DNA of 64,000 bases from Anisakis pegreffii (GCA_035041965.1 JAPYMA010001039.1:1-64000); one strand, 5' to 3'. Positions 24,334-37,500 are shown, counted from the stretch's first letter. The notes: generated by a model not told the origin, from the sequence alone. Numbers and translations are program-made.

Positions 24334-27300
24334 ACTATCTTAAATGGCCATTATCCTTCGCAAAGCAATGCAACCAAATTTTCTGGATTATATGAGCCTG
24401 TAAGGCAGTTTCTGAAACGAAACGAACACATTACTCTGTTGCATTTCAAGAAGGACATGTAAGCAACCGTATTCGACGAAGAATGCTTGAAAGTAAGTAA
24501 AAATTCGCATAGAAATGACGAAAATCCGAGCAAATTATTCAGCGTGGACACAAACGAATCGGATACGTGCTTTGAAAGTATGTTTGGTCGGTCGGTATCG
24601 CAACGCAACGAACAAACAAATCAAAAATAACACCAACAATAACAACCGTCACATACTGATGGGAAAAGTCATCGATAAAACGGAACGAATCCTCATTTCA
24701 CAATATCAAACAAATGAAGTCATTACGCAATGGCTATCGTACTGATGATCATAAATTTAAATTAAGCACAAACTCCACCTTAATGTTAGTGCAACATTTC
24801 TTCACTATAATATGCTTCTTTACAAGAAAATGTGAATTCTCCGATTCGTCGTTTACATCTCTGAAAATCAGTGGAAAGAACCTGTCGAAAACGGTCGACG
24901 TTTGAGGCTAACTGATGTAATCACGGTTATTACCTGACGGCAAGCTATCGATCAGCAGCATTCACTTCAAACACCTCAACTTCCTCGCTTAACAACCGAT
25001 AAAAACGATCGGCTTATTTGCGAACGAGTAACTCCATTATGAGTGACGTACACAGCTAAATTTATGCCCGCAGCGGCAACAGCTGAGGCACGATGAGTAC
25101 ACAAATGAGATGGTACTCTCGTTAGCTTATTCGATTCAATCCAAAAAATTACTCTTTTTCCACGTTCTTCTCGAATACGATTACGAAACATCCAAAACGG
25201 CTTGAGGAAAAAAGTTCGCAGAATAAACAACAGAAACCGAAATGCTTCTGATGAAGTAGCATTGCTGTTAATGCTAAACAGTTGAGCAAATAAGAAAAAT
25301 CATTACGAATTCGAAAGGTGAATGTTATCGAAAGCTATTCGTACGGACGAACTATCACAATATGATCATAATATAGGTGATTTGAAGAATATAGGTGACT
25401 GAGAACATTTATGGATATGGATGGATGATGATGGTGGGATATTTGCAAAATGGATGGTATTTGTAGGTGTTCTTTTTTGTGGTGATGAAATACTGAGTGG
25501 GACTGGCAACAATCAAGGAAGAGTGATGGAAAAGCAGCGAACGAATGCGAATTACGATTCGAATGAAGAGCAAAACTCGATTTATTTGATTTCATTCAAT
25601 ATTTAAAATTCATTGCGAAATAGTGTAATTAACTAGCAAAATTGCATCAGCATGACCATACATTCACATTCCTCTGTAACGATCGTTTCTTTTTCTCTAA
25701 TCATTCACGAATCGATTCCACTGCATTCTCACTGAATTATTTTTATGGACCGTATTCTTGAGATTCGCAAGACACCAACCCAAAAAAGTGGCTACTGATG
25801 ACTGTCACCTCTCCAAACCTGACCATTTATTCAATATTACATCACACTTCCGCTTAACTCCAACAACTACTCATTGAGAATTTCACATTTTTGCATCCTC
25901 CATTCATTCAGAATTTTCAAAGCATTGATTGCATTTTCATGTGATGAAACGCGATTGCTGTCGAAATCGATTTCAATCCATCAATCTCATGGAAAAAATT
26001 TCCGAAATCGAAAAATTGGCAATCAAATATGAAAACGGCAAAAGACAATTTTGAAAAATGACGAGAATAAACGAGAACGTCTGAGTGAAGAAGAAAAATG
26101 ACGATTCCTGACTGGGGATCTAGTCAAGAATTATCTTTTTTTTTTGATTTCTTACAGCCATTTGGTGGAAAGTTGAAAGGCACTATGAATATTCTTTTTA
26201 TCACTCGCGTTTCAAGAAAGCAACAGTTTGTCTGCTGAAGACGAATACTCTGAAAAACAATCTGAACTGAACAGAAATAAAAGCCCAAATACTTATCGGT
26301 TTTGTATGAGTTCAGAAACTTTAAACGAAATATGATCAAAATTACTGAAGCAACGAAACTGCCTTAACGCCCAACACGTCCCAACACTTTTAACTGCATC
26401 GGCGTCGAACTCACAATCGACGCGAGTCGATTAAAAACCAAACAAACAATAACCAAAAGCAGTGTTCATTTATACCAAACGTATTCGTGTAATCGAATAT
26501 TCACTTTATGAGCATAAAATAAGTAAGAAATTTAGAATGCAAAACGTGACTTTGTTGAAGCTTTTTTTTTTCTTTTTTTGAAACAATCAAAAATGTTTGT
26601 TTGGTTTCTCGATTGTTTTGTTTGTTTTTTTTTTCAACGACCAAAAAATGCAGCGACAAGACCGCTAAAGATGATGTGGCATTACAATCAATAAGCAACA
26701 ATTAAAAATAATTTCTACGTCGTTATGAGTACACAAAGAATCAATCCCAATGGAACGAGTGACGACTGATCAAGAACATGATTATCAACTGATTCGTGAA
26801 TCCATCCTTCCTAATGAAGCTTTGCAGTAGGGCTGAAGAAATTTGTTGGCGAGTTTTTTTTTAGAGCTAATGAGATATCACAAACATGACGAGACATTCG
26901 ATCGTTACACAAAAAATTTTTGCCACACAACATTTTACGTAATGCAAATGAATTACTTTACAGAAAACATTTCACTTTCTCAGAGAGCACGCAAAGCTTA
27001 TTTCCATACGTAGTGTGGGTGTTCTTGCAATTTAATGCATTCCTCGCCACTGAATACGAATCGTCTCACAATCACACATCCGCTGACACCAATGAAAACT
27101 CACAGAGGACATTACGGACATTTCGTAAAATTTCAACTTGATGCGTAGAACTTTGATTATTTGCAATATGTTCACGTATGCGAAAGTTTCGTTGATGGGA
27201 ACTTAGACCTAATTTTCACATGAACTCAAGAATTTGATTAGATTTCTAATATGACTTTTATGTCCCTCCGTCTAAACGATGGACTGACTGGAGATCAAAA

Positions 27301-28397
27301 TGGAAATTTTTAGTTTATGAGCAACTAAAATAACATTCAACAAATCCTTTTCATTCAGCTGCTAGACCATGTCGATAAAAAATTAAACGGAATAGTAACA
27401 TCGAACATTCAGGCAGGAAATGAATAAATTTGTGATGCGATGCAATGTTTACATCGATACTGGACAAATTTATTTCCAAGTGATTGACCCATCATAGCAC
27501 AAATATTTCTCGATATGTCTATAAATTCAAAGACCCAGAGAAATTCAGAATTTCGACTACCAAAAACGCTCAAAGTCGATTGTATCGAAGTGGCATGTGA
27601 ATGAGCAAACGCGAATGGAATTTGAATCGGTGCGTGCATATCATGACTTTCATGGTGTAGAAAGTATTCATCTCATTCATTTCCGACGAAATGCCATCGT
27701 TTTTCAGCGCAAATCCTTTTCATTCAGCTGCCAGATCGTGTGATTTTTACGCATTTCACGACGCATCAACTAGCAACGTTAAACAGTGCGCACTACGCAA
27801 TAAATAAATTTATAAATAGAAACAAAAATACAAAAACTTCATAAATAAATCATAAATAAAGATGAACACAAAAAAACTTTAATAAATAAACAAATTTCAG
27901 AGTAAAATTTCGCAACTTTATCCTCGACATTTCAAAAAACTACTTGAAGGGGGACTTATGCAATATTTTCCGAGATGTGTTTGTTCAATGGATGTTTGTA
28001 CACGAACACTATAGACTGCAGCAGCAGCAGCAGCGAATCGAGATAATAAAAAGACGACATTATTCAATCCACTTTCATCATTTCTTTCGGTATTCGAACG
28101 CAACGCATCGTGTTAGATTGTTGCTCGTATGGCGTGTTGTATTAATAGGTGGTATAACGACGATACGCTGCTTCTTCTATGGCAATATGAACGAAGCGAT
28201 TACTAACGACACTGCCGAACTCTCTCTCTTTCGCAGACACGCACATATACATTATTCAGTCATATAGCAGCACTGGTTATATGACGTATATACGTCCACG
28301 TTAATGATGACGATGCGTTTGAGATGGTGTTGCGCTTGGTTTTTGCTGGATACATTCCTATGATGACGTTGTCTTAACTGTCGTGTTGGCGGTGACT

Positions 28398-28426
28398 GGA
28401 TGGATGGATGGATGGATGGATGGATG
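28398..28426. repeat. (GGAT)n microsatellite
   Basis: About seven uninterrupted copies of the tetranucleotide GGAT, followed by scattered TGGATGG remnants to about 28510. Confidence 0.9.
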
Positions 28427-29921
28427 CTAGTTGCTTAGTTGGGTCGGGGAAGGTGGCTGGATAAGTGTGGATGGTGGGAATTGTTGAAGTTGAAAGTGGA
28501 TGGATTGCATTTTATATGGAGATGGATTGTGTACATATGAAAGTGCTGATAACGCATAAAAGGTCATTTGTATGATGATGAGTATAAAAGGTCATTGGGA
28601 AGGAGGGAACTGTTAGGAAATCGAGTTCGTTCAGTGCCAATGATGCAGTATGACGAAATGACACGATCGATCGACTGCGTCTGTGATGAGATATTGCGAA
28701 ATGCCTTCGTTCATCCGTGCGTGTGTCCATCCATCCCGACATCCAATCGTTTTGTGCGTTCATACATCCAGTATTTTTCCGATGAGTGTTCGTTGGTTCG
28801 TATGTACACACATCGCAGTCAACTAACCATCTTACACTCAACCTTTTTCAACACATTGTTGCACACACATTATCCAACAAATTTCTTCACCATTAAAATC
28901 GTGACATCATAGTCAAGTGTTAACAGCATTAGCTGCTTGTAACAGATGAATTCGAGTTGCTTTTAGCTAATAAATTAATGGTGCACTGCTCAGACAAACA
29001 GAACAGAAAATCGATAGGATCCGCCGAAAAAATTTACACTCTTTTCATGAGCATTATTCATTTTACACGTTAGATTTTCCTCACTTTTTATTCGCAAAAA
29101 AAATACTTTCTGGAGCGAAACGAGAAGGGGCGAGACGTATGGGAGAGAGCTTGGTGCAGAATGTTGTAGAGTCCACATTTGGGACTTAATGCCTTCTTTG
29201 CTGCATTTTATAAGTGTACCAAGACACCAGTCCCGCTCATAGATCGTCGTCGCACAGTTAATGTGATGAGGTGTTAGAGCTGTGCATTCGAGACATGTTT
29301 TGAAATAAGGCGGTAAGGAATGGCAAGGCTAACCGCCTGTTCGGAAGTTCGAAACGAGAGTCGAGTGGAATTCACCTTGCCTCGGATACAATAAACTCCT
29401 GAGCCCAGCAACATCTCAAGACGAAAATTATTGGTCTTAGTGATCAAGGTAGCAAGAACTTTCAAAACTCTGTCAAAAGTTAATGACTAAACAACATTCA
29501 ACTGTTGAGTCTCAGAACTTATCAACAACAACAAAAACAATTCATAAACATATGGTTGTGTTGAGCGAATTATGTGCAATATTAAAAACGCAAACGAAGA
29601 ATTTGAAATGAAACGAACATTTTCTGTCAAAATTCTGAGGAAAACGTGAAACCTATCAGTGAAATAATTTCGAGAAAGCCCAAATTTTGATTGAAAACGT
29701 TTTCTAGATAAGAGCTGAAATTTTCAATCGACGAAGTGGTAAATTATATTCGGAGATCATTCCATTCTTGAAAAACGAAAACAAATTAAGTAATAATTCG
29801 TTTGCAAAAATGCTTAAGCACAGTTTAGTTAGACAATGATTATTTGTCATTCTCGTCAATCGCATTTTGCACCTCGTCTAGGAGAAAACCTGCCAATGGT
29901 TTTAATAACATAAAAATTTAA

Positions 29922-30236
29922 GATGAAGTAAATGAGAAGACACATTATGGAATTATTTATATCAAATCATTTCAAAGATATACACATATTACAACTATCA
30001 TCGAGAATAGAATTCCTGGGCAAGATAAGGCCACTGCGGATCCAATGAAATCGGCTGGATTCTGTTGTTTTCGAAAAGCATCCGCAAAACAAACGAAATC
30101 GTCTCGAGGGTCAGATTCGCTTGTCAGGTCTCACTTTCCCGACCCTGCTCTAGACGCAACGACAGCAAATTCTAGAAAAAGAGTCACCTTCAAAGGGTCA
30201 TCGTACGTAGATTTGTGTCGTCAGGTAGGGCTTTGA
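29922..30236 (+). CDS. Possible exon or remnant frame with RVxF motif
   Basis: An open frame of about 104 codons ends at 30236. It has no ATG until about two-fifths in (30045, MKSAGFCCFRKASAKQTK). Its C-terminal part carries RKRVTFKG, matching the loose RVxF consensus for protein phosphatase 1 docking; that motif is short and common by chance. No confident upstream acceptor was found. Unrecognised; it could be an orphan exon or a chance frame. Confidence 0.18.
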   Translation, partial: DEVNEKTHYGIIYIKSFQRYTHITTIIENRIPGQDKATADPMKSAGFCCFRKASAKQTKSSRGSDSLVRSHFPDPALDATTANSRKRVTFKGSSYVDLCRQVGL

Positions 30237-30297
30237 TGCCGAAAACAATAGAAAGCATATTGTCTCTTGAACGTTTGCGGAGAAGGACTATTCGTTG

Positions 30298-30370
30298 TGA
30301 GGACCTGTTTGTTACCAATAAAGGTAACAAATAGTTCCTCATAAATCATATGAGGAACTGTTTATTATCC
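30298..30370. repeat. Fold-back repeat with third partial copy
   Basis: The arm TGAGGACCTGTTTGTTACC at 30298-30316 faces its reverse complement at 30323-30342 (about 17 of 20 positions pair, 6-base loop). A third copy, ATGAGGAACTGTTTATTA, follows near 30350 in the original orientation, making a second perfect 9-bp inverted pair (GTTCCTCAT / ATGAGGAAC). It lies about 400 bp from the tRNA gene. Confidence 0.65.
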
Positions 30371-30766
30371 GCATTGGAACGGAAACGAAGATGACTAAAA
30401 ACGAATCCTCAGTATGCAATTGTTCGTAAAAAAGCCGAGTGGAGGACAGTTACATTTTTTTGCAAACGGAACTTAAAGCTGACCAGTCCATCCATCAGAT
30501 GTTAGTGTCAAGGTGGGATATCTCTGAAAATGAAAATGAATTTTTGAATGCTGAATATCCTGCATCAATCAGAAATTATTGTTGAAAATTTGGATGAAGT
30601 GAGTGTTTTGTGTGAGGCATGACTTTCGAATTGAATTAAACACACATAAGTCATCCGTAAGTAAGTCAGCATCGGAAGTTGCGTTTACGCACTCACATGC
30701 TTTCATTACAACAAAACGCGTATTTGTGAGAAGTGAATTTTAGTTTCCGAATGGAGCAAAACTATA

Positions 30767-30838
30767 TTCCGTTGCCGGGAATCGAACCCGGGCCTTGCGG
30801 GTGAGAGCCGCAAATCCTAACCACTAGACCACAACGGA
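30767..30838 (-). tRNA. tRNA-Glu (anticodon CTC)
   Basis: On the minus strand this 72-base segment folds as a cloverleaf. The acceptor stem is TCCGTTG/CAACGGA with discriminator A. The D arm contains the A box TGGTCTAGTGG. The anticodon stem TGCGG/CCGCA carries loop CTCTCAC, so the anticodon is CTC (reads GAG, Glu). The T arm CCGGG-TTCGATT-CCCGG contains the B box. There is no intron. A TTTT run about 7 bases downstream (plus-strand aaaa at 30758-30761) can serve as the Pol III terminator. All conserved positions I can check are intact, so it looks functional. Confidence 0.97.
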
Positions 30839-33000
30839 TGCTGTTGATGTTAAATTAAGTCACTTCAAGGAATTCAATCGTAAAATAATATCTAAATTTT
30901 TCATAGTTAGAATTAGCTAAAGTAATGAGATCGATCAGAAATGATAAACGACCCATTAGAGTTCAGAGAATGCGATTGATAAATGATGTGGTTTTTTGAA
31001 TGTTGTCTTACAGTGTGAATTGCTCACTCCGAAAAGCAATGTGAGGGTCACTTTAAGGGGAAAACGATTGACGCATTCTGCGTTTGGACGATTGAATGGC
31101 TTCAATATCTTCTAATCATAAGCTTGTAAGTCATTCGAGATACTCAAACAAAAGGACAACGCTTGGAAGTGGAATCGACAACGAAATGAATTTTGATAAA
31201 TTGAAGATATCTTTAACAATCATCTAGAGTAGAAGTCAAAAAGATTGACATCCTGTGTTAATCGAACTCTCATCTCAAGCTTAATGATGTTCTCAGAAAA
31301 CGTCCTTTTCCATAAGTTCCACATGAACCACACAGACTTTTCATTCCAGTGACTATAGCAGTCTCCGAACGAACATTCTCACACTATAGAAACACGGTGA
31401 TCGAGTGACACTCGAATAAGGTTTTCTGCACTCAAAGCTGAAATCAATGTTACTCTTATTTAAGAACCATGATCACGTCTTTGGTTCGATTCAAACGACG
31501 AAGTTGTGGTGTTGCATCTATTTGAGAGTTATATATGGACTGGACTGGCTTATTGTATTGATTAGATATTGCCGATTAGTATCTCATTCAAGGGAATCGG
31601 CAGCAAAATGAATTTTGGTAAGAATCATTTCTCCTCATTAATCCTTATCAAAACTTGCAGAGCACGCAAATTAAATCGAGCAGAAATGCGATCAGAGAAA
31701 GCGTTTCAAGAATTTATTTTCCTGGGAAACTGTTTTTAGAAGTTTATTTTTTCAAGAATTTATTTCTCTGAAAACTTGATTGAAAACTTCAATAGCAACA
31801 AACAGAGATATTCTGGATAACAATACTTCAATAAACCACCCTCAGCATCATTTCACATGCTCCGAACGGCCACGGAACAGTCACCTTGCCCATCTTGTAA
31901 ATTTAGGATGCAACTTTGGAACTGATGATAAATTTGTTTGTCTCAGATCTGCTTTGTTCTTGAAGGCAGTTTTATTGGTCATTCTCTCAACCTGCATCCA
32001 AATGTAGTACATGAGAGTATTATGGTCAGGTGAATTACGAAGCCATATTTTAAGACTGATAAAGTTAAAAAAGTTGTTCCATCCATGAATTTTTCTCGTC
32101 GTGCAGAATGGCGCCCATTCCTGTCAGTACGATTCATTTCTTCAATTCGAAGCTTGAATTTGGTAACCAGATTTTTTAGTACATGTTTTGACCCGCTTTG
32201 AAGTCTTCTTTAAAGGTATGTGGGAGGAGGAAGTTATCACAATATGTTCCTCATTGATATTCTATTGTTTTGTCTGTTGTACATGTGATCCATGGCAAAT
32301 TTTTTCTCATCAGAAAATAAACACAGCACATCCGGCTCTTTCTTGTGTTAACCTTGAAATGCTGTTGCTCATTGAGCATACAAACAGCTGACTTTTGATG
32401 AGATTATTCAGACACGTTTTATTTATAGTTACTTTTATTCCAATCACAATTATATGAGTTGATCACAAGAAATGATCAGTATTTTGCATTTATTGCAAAT
32501 TTTTATTTCATTATGCACCTTCTCAAATAATTCACTGGCTCGAAAGCAGATCTCAACGGCGACTTGAAGGTGGAATTTGATAAGCACATTCTCATCTGTT
32601 GTAAGTGTGGAGAAAAGATCAGTACCGATAGAATTAACACTTCGAGATTCCGCATCAAACACTTCGCTTTCTTCAGAAAGAAAATGATCCAGTTGAAATT
32701 ATCCAAAAATAAAATTTGTTACTTGCATAATTTAAGAAGATTCCTTGATGGAATTAATAGTCATTCATTTTTTACTTCGTCGGCATTTTTTCGCTACAAC
32801 GATCAAAAGTTTCAGTCAACGTCCATGCCATCAATTCTTCATTGCAGTGATGTTTGCATACTTTTGTATCATTGACAAGGTCAGCTTCAGTCGAGATGTT
32901 CGTGAATTTTAGCATGGATAAAGATCACCGATTTCAACGGATGTCTTGTCCAAGGGTTAGTCTCTTCCTGTCAAGAAGTAGGTGCAATTGATCGTGTGTA

Positions 33001-33106
33001 CTAGTGGTGGGATGCGACCGATAGTCGCTCGGAAAAACGCGACACTTTCGATCGGATTCCGATCGTCGGAATTCCGACTGAACTTTCGCTCGGAACCTAT
33101 TACTAG
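33001..33106. mobile_element. Possible small palindrome-rich MITE
   Basis: The segment starts CTAGTGGTGGGATGCGA. The reverse complement of its right end starts CTAGTAATAGGTTCCGA (about 11 of 17 match). It is flanked by TGTA on both sides. Inside are CGATCGGA-T-TCCGATCG and the perfect 12-bp palindrome TCGGAATTCCGA, plus two direct copies of a CGCTCGGAA motif. It is GC-rich relative to its surroundings. The ends are imperfect, so the call is tentative. Confidence 0.4.
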
Positions 33107-33303
33107 TGTATAGGCAATTCAAGCCTTGCTTTTGTGATTCTTGTACAGTTTCTTTGCATTCCAAAGCGGTTACGCAAGATTACAGATTAATCTGCCACAT
33201 TAGTTCACAGGATCACTTTCTTCACCGGTTACTTTTGTAGCCGGAAGTCTTTGCAGTTTATTATAAGACTGAATAATCCATAAATTTTTCGTGACTGGTC
33301 ATT

Positions 33304-33360
33304 TTGCCTGGCGACATTTCGCCTAATGATGTTTCGCCCAAAGGATATTTCGCCTGGTGT
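33304..33360. repeat. Periodic TTTCGCC motif cluster
   Basis: The strings ATTTTGCC, ATTTCGCC, GTTTCGCC and ATTTCGCC recur at roughly 15-20 base intervals, separated by variable AATG/GACA-like spacers. It looks like a short degenerate minisatellite. No function is inferred. Confidence 0.5.
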
Positions 33361-34064
33361 CCGAGAATGTTAGTTCCAATCATCACTCAGGAGTTGTCCG
33401 AATTTCTTGATGCTACCTACCTTCAAAAGTGCTCGGGGTTTTTTACATCGAAATCAATCGATAGAATATTTTTATCGAAAGCATTGACTCTGACCCTGCT
33501 GGGTATGGATTATATATGATTTGCTTGGCTCTGAAGTGTACGTACATGACTCGTTCCGAAAGCTTGCGGCATTTCCTTGTGAGGTTGATGATTAGGCTTA
33601 TGAATCCATCGACGAGGTTCAACAGAGTTCGGTTTTTAAGTAAATGAATCTTTGCAAGAGTTCAGTGAATTTCAATAGGACAACAATTCTCATAGTTCAC
33701 CCTGGATCGATAGATTGCTGTCACTAGCATTTCGGTTGTCTCATTGCTGTTGTGAGTGCGTAATCTGATACAGTTTATGGTGTTATCTTTTGAAAGAGAT
33801 ACCATTTTCAGACTTATTCACAGCAATCGCATCAAATGCATTATGCACTGTAATAACCCGAAAACCCTCGTAAAAACCTTAATCCTAATATTATCAAACC
33901 AAGCGAGAACCAATTACATCTCATGTTCTTATCATCAGCGATGCAAAATGAGCAAACTGAACATATTTTTATTGATTCATCTGACAATGACCGGTAATAT
34001 AGTAATAATAATGCTAACATTATTATTAATCTCATTGACAATTCTAAACTGCTAAAAAAGTCAA

Positions 34065-34202
34065 TCAAACTTTAGTAATAACATTAACTGAAACTGCTGA
34101 ATAAAACAGCTCTTCATCGGAGAACTGCGACGAACCGTCGAGCAGTGTCACGGCTGGTTCTATCTGCAAGTATCGGAACGCTTCATTGAAAGTGAAGCAT
34201 TG
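34065..34202 (-). CDS. Possible alternative terminal exon of TRAPPC9
   Basis: After a minus-strand acceptor-like attcaag, a 45-codon frame reads QCFTFNEAFRYLQIEP, then AVTLLDGSSQFSDEELF, to a TGA at 34065-34067. Its base composition and residue pattern look coding. It would join in phase to a GTACATC donor about 12 bases before the TRAPPC9 stop, replacing the last few residues. The family's C-terminus is not conserved enough in memory to decide. It could also be an unrelated remnant. Confidence 0.3.
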   Translation of the reverse strand, partial: QCFTFNEAFRYLQIEPAVTLLDGSSQFSDEELFYSAVSVNVITKV

Positions 34203-34420
34203 CTTGAATATGATCACAACGATTACATCCATCTGGTTGACAGCTTATAAGATGCAAACTATCACACTTCAAAATGACTGGAAACTGGTGGGTGACTCAA
34301 TGAAAATTGGAAAATTTGGTGAAAACTGGAAATTGGATTGCTGTCCGACCGGGGACAATAGTGATAACGTAACAGAGACAAAGTCAACAGATGGATTGGG
34401 TTGTGGAACGAGGGCAATAC

Positions 34421-34513
34421 TATAATAATAATTAATAATTAATAATAATGATAATAATAATAACAACAACAACAACAATAATAGTACTAATAGCAATAAA
34501 AACAATAAAAACA
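34421..34513. repeat. AT-rich trinucleotide microsatellite (TAA/ATA/CAA)
   Basis: Runs of ATA, TAA, ATT and then (CAA)n fill this tract immediately beyond the TRAPPC9 stop codon on the minus strand, so it probably lies in the 3' UTR or flank. The tract creates low-complexity minus-strand frames of Leu/Ile runs that are not genes. Confidence 0.85.
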
Positions 34514-34516
34514 AAG

Positions 34517-37500
34517 TCAACAAAAATGATGTACTTTGTGCAATCCTTCACATCGGAACACCAATAAAAACGTCGAAGTGAATGAGGCTGGCTGTGCACC
34601 ACAAAGATCAGATGAGAATGCACGATGGTCCTTTAGAGACGCATTCGGTGCGTAATCGTTCTCAACTGATAATCGATGCGTCGTATTCACTTCGTCTGCA
34701 CACTCATCGTTCTGCTGAAATGAGCCATTCCGTAGTGCTACTGCACGCAGATGATCAACCGAACGCCATCAAACAACAACTAACACGTGCTAATCGGAAC
34801 GGCACCGTCTCGTTATTGAGAACTATCACGTTGTCGTTACTGTCAATAAACGTGTCATCATTCTGTACATCTCTATAGCAATTCACTCGTAATAATCCAT
34901 CAAAATGACGCGCATCTGAAACATGTCAATCGCTCATTTTATTACATTCGAATGCGACCAAACGAAATCACTTCGTAAGAATAAGCGAATAGCAAATCGT
35001 TTAACAATGTGCTGGTGATATAAAGGGAATAAAATGGCAAACCTTTGATCGAGCAAATAAGTTTAACTTGTAATTCAAGTATTTCACCGATACCGATGGC
35101 AATATCATCCTCACGTACACATGGTATGCCATCCACACTCATCTCTGAGATTAATTTCATTCTCTTTCTTTATCATCGTTACTTTCTGATTACCATATTT
35201 CAAAGCCGATATAACACTCACCACCATTTAAAGTCGAGAAAACGTTCATGCAGGCAGAGATTGCGGAATGGCGACGAAATAAAGAATGCAACTTGATTAC
35301 TTATAATTGTACATGGATAAAATGTAAATTTGTTAGTGGTGTGGATATGGAAAGGAGTGAATAACCGATAGAGATGGCTGGAACAACGAGTTGTTTGAGC
35401 AGTGCGATGGATGAAAGAATAGGACCGATAGGCACCGATCCGCATAGATTGGCGTGGTTGATGGACCAAGTGATATCGAGATGGGCAGAGACGTGTCGTT
35501 CTAGCACCAGTCTGAGACGCTCCATTTCGTGCATCTGCATCATGTGCGAGGCTCGTGAGGCGGCCTCTTGGAACGCATTCGATGCCACCTCACTGCAGCA
35601 TTTACACAGCAACGGCACTCTACAAATGCTACTGCTCACAACAACAATCACAAAACCACACTCACCCATCATAATTACTATCAAATAATCACCGACAAAT
35701 CTCTCTCGGCTGTACTCCAATAATTTTGCCCTTTCCATAGGTAAGTTCAGCATCCCATTCAGTGGAATTAGTGACGTCGACAACCACATAACGTGTCATT
35801 GAACTATCGCCAGGCAATACATGCCATGCAGATACGGTGACGGCTGGCACTATTGAGACTGCGAGTGGCAGGCGACAGATGCGTTCGTATTCCTTAACTT
35901 TCATCTCATTACGGAAATTTAAGCAAAGCTTTTCAACCAATGCAAAATCGCACTATCGAAAACAGTGCAACTGATAATCAACCCTAAGAAAAGTTTTTGA
36001 GAAATGTTCGCCAAACACATAAATTTTCAAAAAACTTCCATTGATTGATGAGAATATGTGAATGAAAATCAAAATGATAAAATTCAGTGAGGAGTAAATT
36101 CAAAAATTGAAGGAGCACAAAGATGCACGACACTGATGCAGCTAATTGCTAACATTTCAGTTCATACTGAAACAAAAGCTGAACGAACGGTAAAAAGTTT
36201 GAATAAGAAAAATTAAAAAAAAAAACAAACTTCACCATCGGCACCATCAATATCCGCTTTGTAGTGAAATACGAATTCAGACGTTAACAAACGCTATAAA
36301 CCGATCCAATTTACACATCACATAACTGATTCTCATTAAAAACAAAACTTTTCAAATAATCTTCATTCTCGTCCCTTAATCAAAGAGCAGCTCATCTCGG
36401 GGAATACAATCGATCTGAGGGCATTTGACTTTGATTCAGTTCAAGAACGAATTCGATGTGTGATGAAGAAAGAGAGGAACGTGACGAATGAAGTAAGAAC
36501 TAACTCCAGTGAATGGAATTCGATCATGAGTACCTTCAGCAGAAGACGCATGCGCATGTTCACTCGATTCAACATCATCATTTTGCAATTCAGTTTGTCC
36601 TCCGCCTCCGTCTCCTTTCAACGATCCATCGTCTGCTGTTGCTGATGGGTCAATACCGAATATTCTAAAATCATCCATTCCTTAATTTATCCCCTCAACT
36701 GCATTCATAAAGCACCATCCTTATCATTCATGTCACTGTAAACATTTACAAAAGCGCACTGAATGAATGACGAGCATTCGTTTACTAAAAGTCGATCATT
36801 TGATTACAACTTTTTAGGCCAGAAAAAAAGCACTTCAATCTGTCACCATATTATTCACTGCAGCACATTTCAATGTCGCAGTTTTCAACACAATGACCAT
36901 TTGGCTTAGCAGTTCTTCAACGCAAACGGATACTACTGAGCACTAAAGTATTCTGGGAGCATATCGAAAGATTGAGCGTGCGAAAGAGGCAACAAGAACA
37001 AATACAAATGACTGATTGCTTATTGTCAATTAAACCCAAAACGAACTTGAATTTAATTCGCTTCCTTTCCAGTGGCTCTAATCTTCTGCAAGGTTTATGT
37101 TGATCCGAGCGATGATCACTGTTCGCATCTTTTATACCTCCTTCACTGAACCAATGATCATCCAATTCTATCAAACACGGACCACCGCATACCTTAAATT
37201 CTTATATCGAATTATGTTTTATTCACTCCTCTCGAATCAACTTTTCATTCAATCATCTACTCGCATCATTTCACACTCCAGAATGCACTGCTATCGTATC
37301 GTGCCGATATCATAAGATCGCAAACGAGTGTTCCTCATAACCAGCCTATGAACGAATCAATGATTGCAGTAACCTTCGGTTGTCGAACCTCGAGTTGTAC
37401 GTCACGAATCGCAATATCCTTACTCGTATTCACTATTGAGATTGTATGCTCGAACCTAAATAACATTCTTCATTCCCGTTTCCGTCTAAATGGCGTCAAC

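Larger units (their letters stand above)
20294..30766. other. Gene-poor 10.5-kb stretch upstream of Tribbles
   Basis: No gene is firmly supported. This should hold the Tribbles promoter near 20300-21500, but no convincing core element stands out. Items noted separately are a possible two-exon frame at 23710-24050, a stem-loop at 24315-24333, a GGAT microsatellite at 28398-28426 and an open frame at 29922-30236. Frames at 24351-24608, 25335-25595 and 27944-28267 (with a short CAG run near 28019-28035) have no supporting splice context. Confidence 0.5.
30839..34516. other. Gene-poor 3.7-kb stretch downstream of TRAPPC9
   Basis: No firm gene. It holds a MITE-like palindromic element (33001-33106), a TTTCGCC motif cluster (33304-33360), a possible extra minus-strand exon (34065-34202) and a trinucleotide-rich tract before the TRAPPC9 stop. 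The frames at 31780-32007, 32188-32391, 32564-32875 and 33756-34055 lack splice or family support. Confidence 0.5.

Noticed and set aside
27944..28267. 107-codon plus frame with a short Gln run
   Set aside because: The Gln run comes from a small CAG repeat; there is no proper ATG at the start, no splice context and no family resemblance.
31471..31505. Second tRNA suggested by a GGTTCGATTC string
   Set aside because: A B-box-like string alone; no matching T stem, anticodon arm or acceptor stem around it.
32564..32875. 103-codon plus frame with CCKCG cysteines
   Set aside because: A single CxxC-like pair and no other domain pattern; overlapping minus frames of similar length suggest chance.
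33756..34055. 99-codon plus frame with hydrophobic tail
   Set aside because: AT-rich chance frame; the tail is Ile/Leu from ATT/TTA runs.
34269..34523. Poly-Leu/Ile minus frame resembling a membrane protein
   Set aside because: The hydrophobic run is just translation of the TAA/ATA microsatellite.
35301..35789. 162-codon minus frame read as one continuous protein
   Set aside because: It spans two TRAPPC9 exons and the intron between them; the reading frame across the intron is fortuitous.
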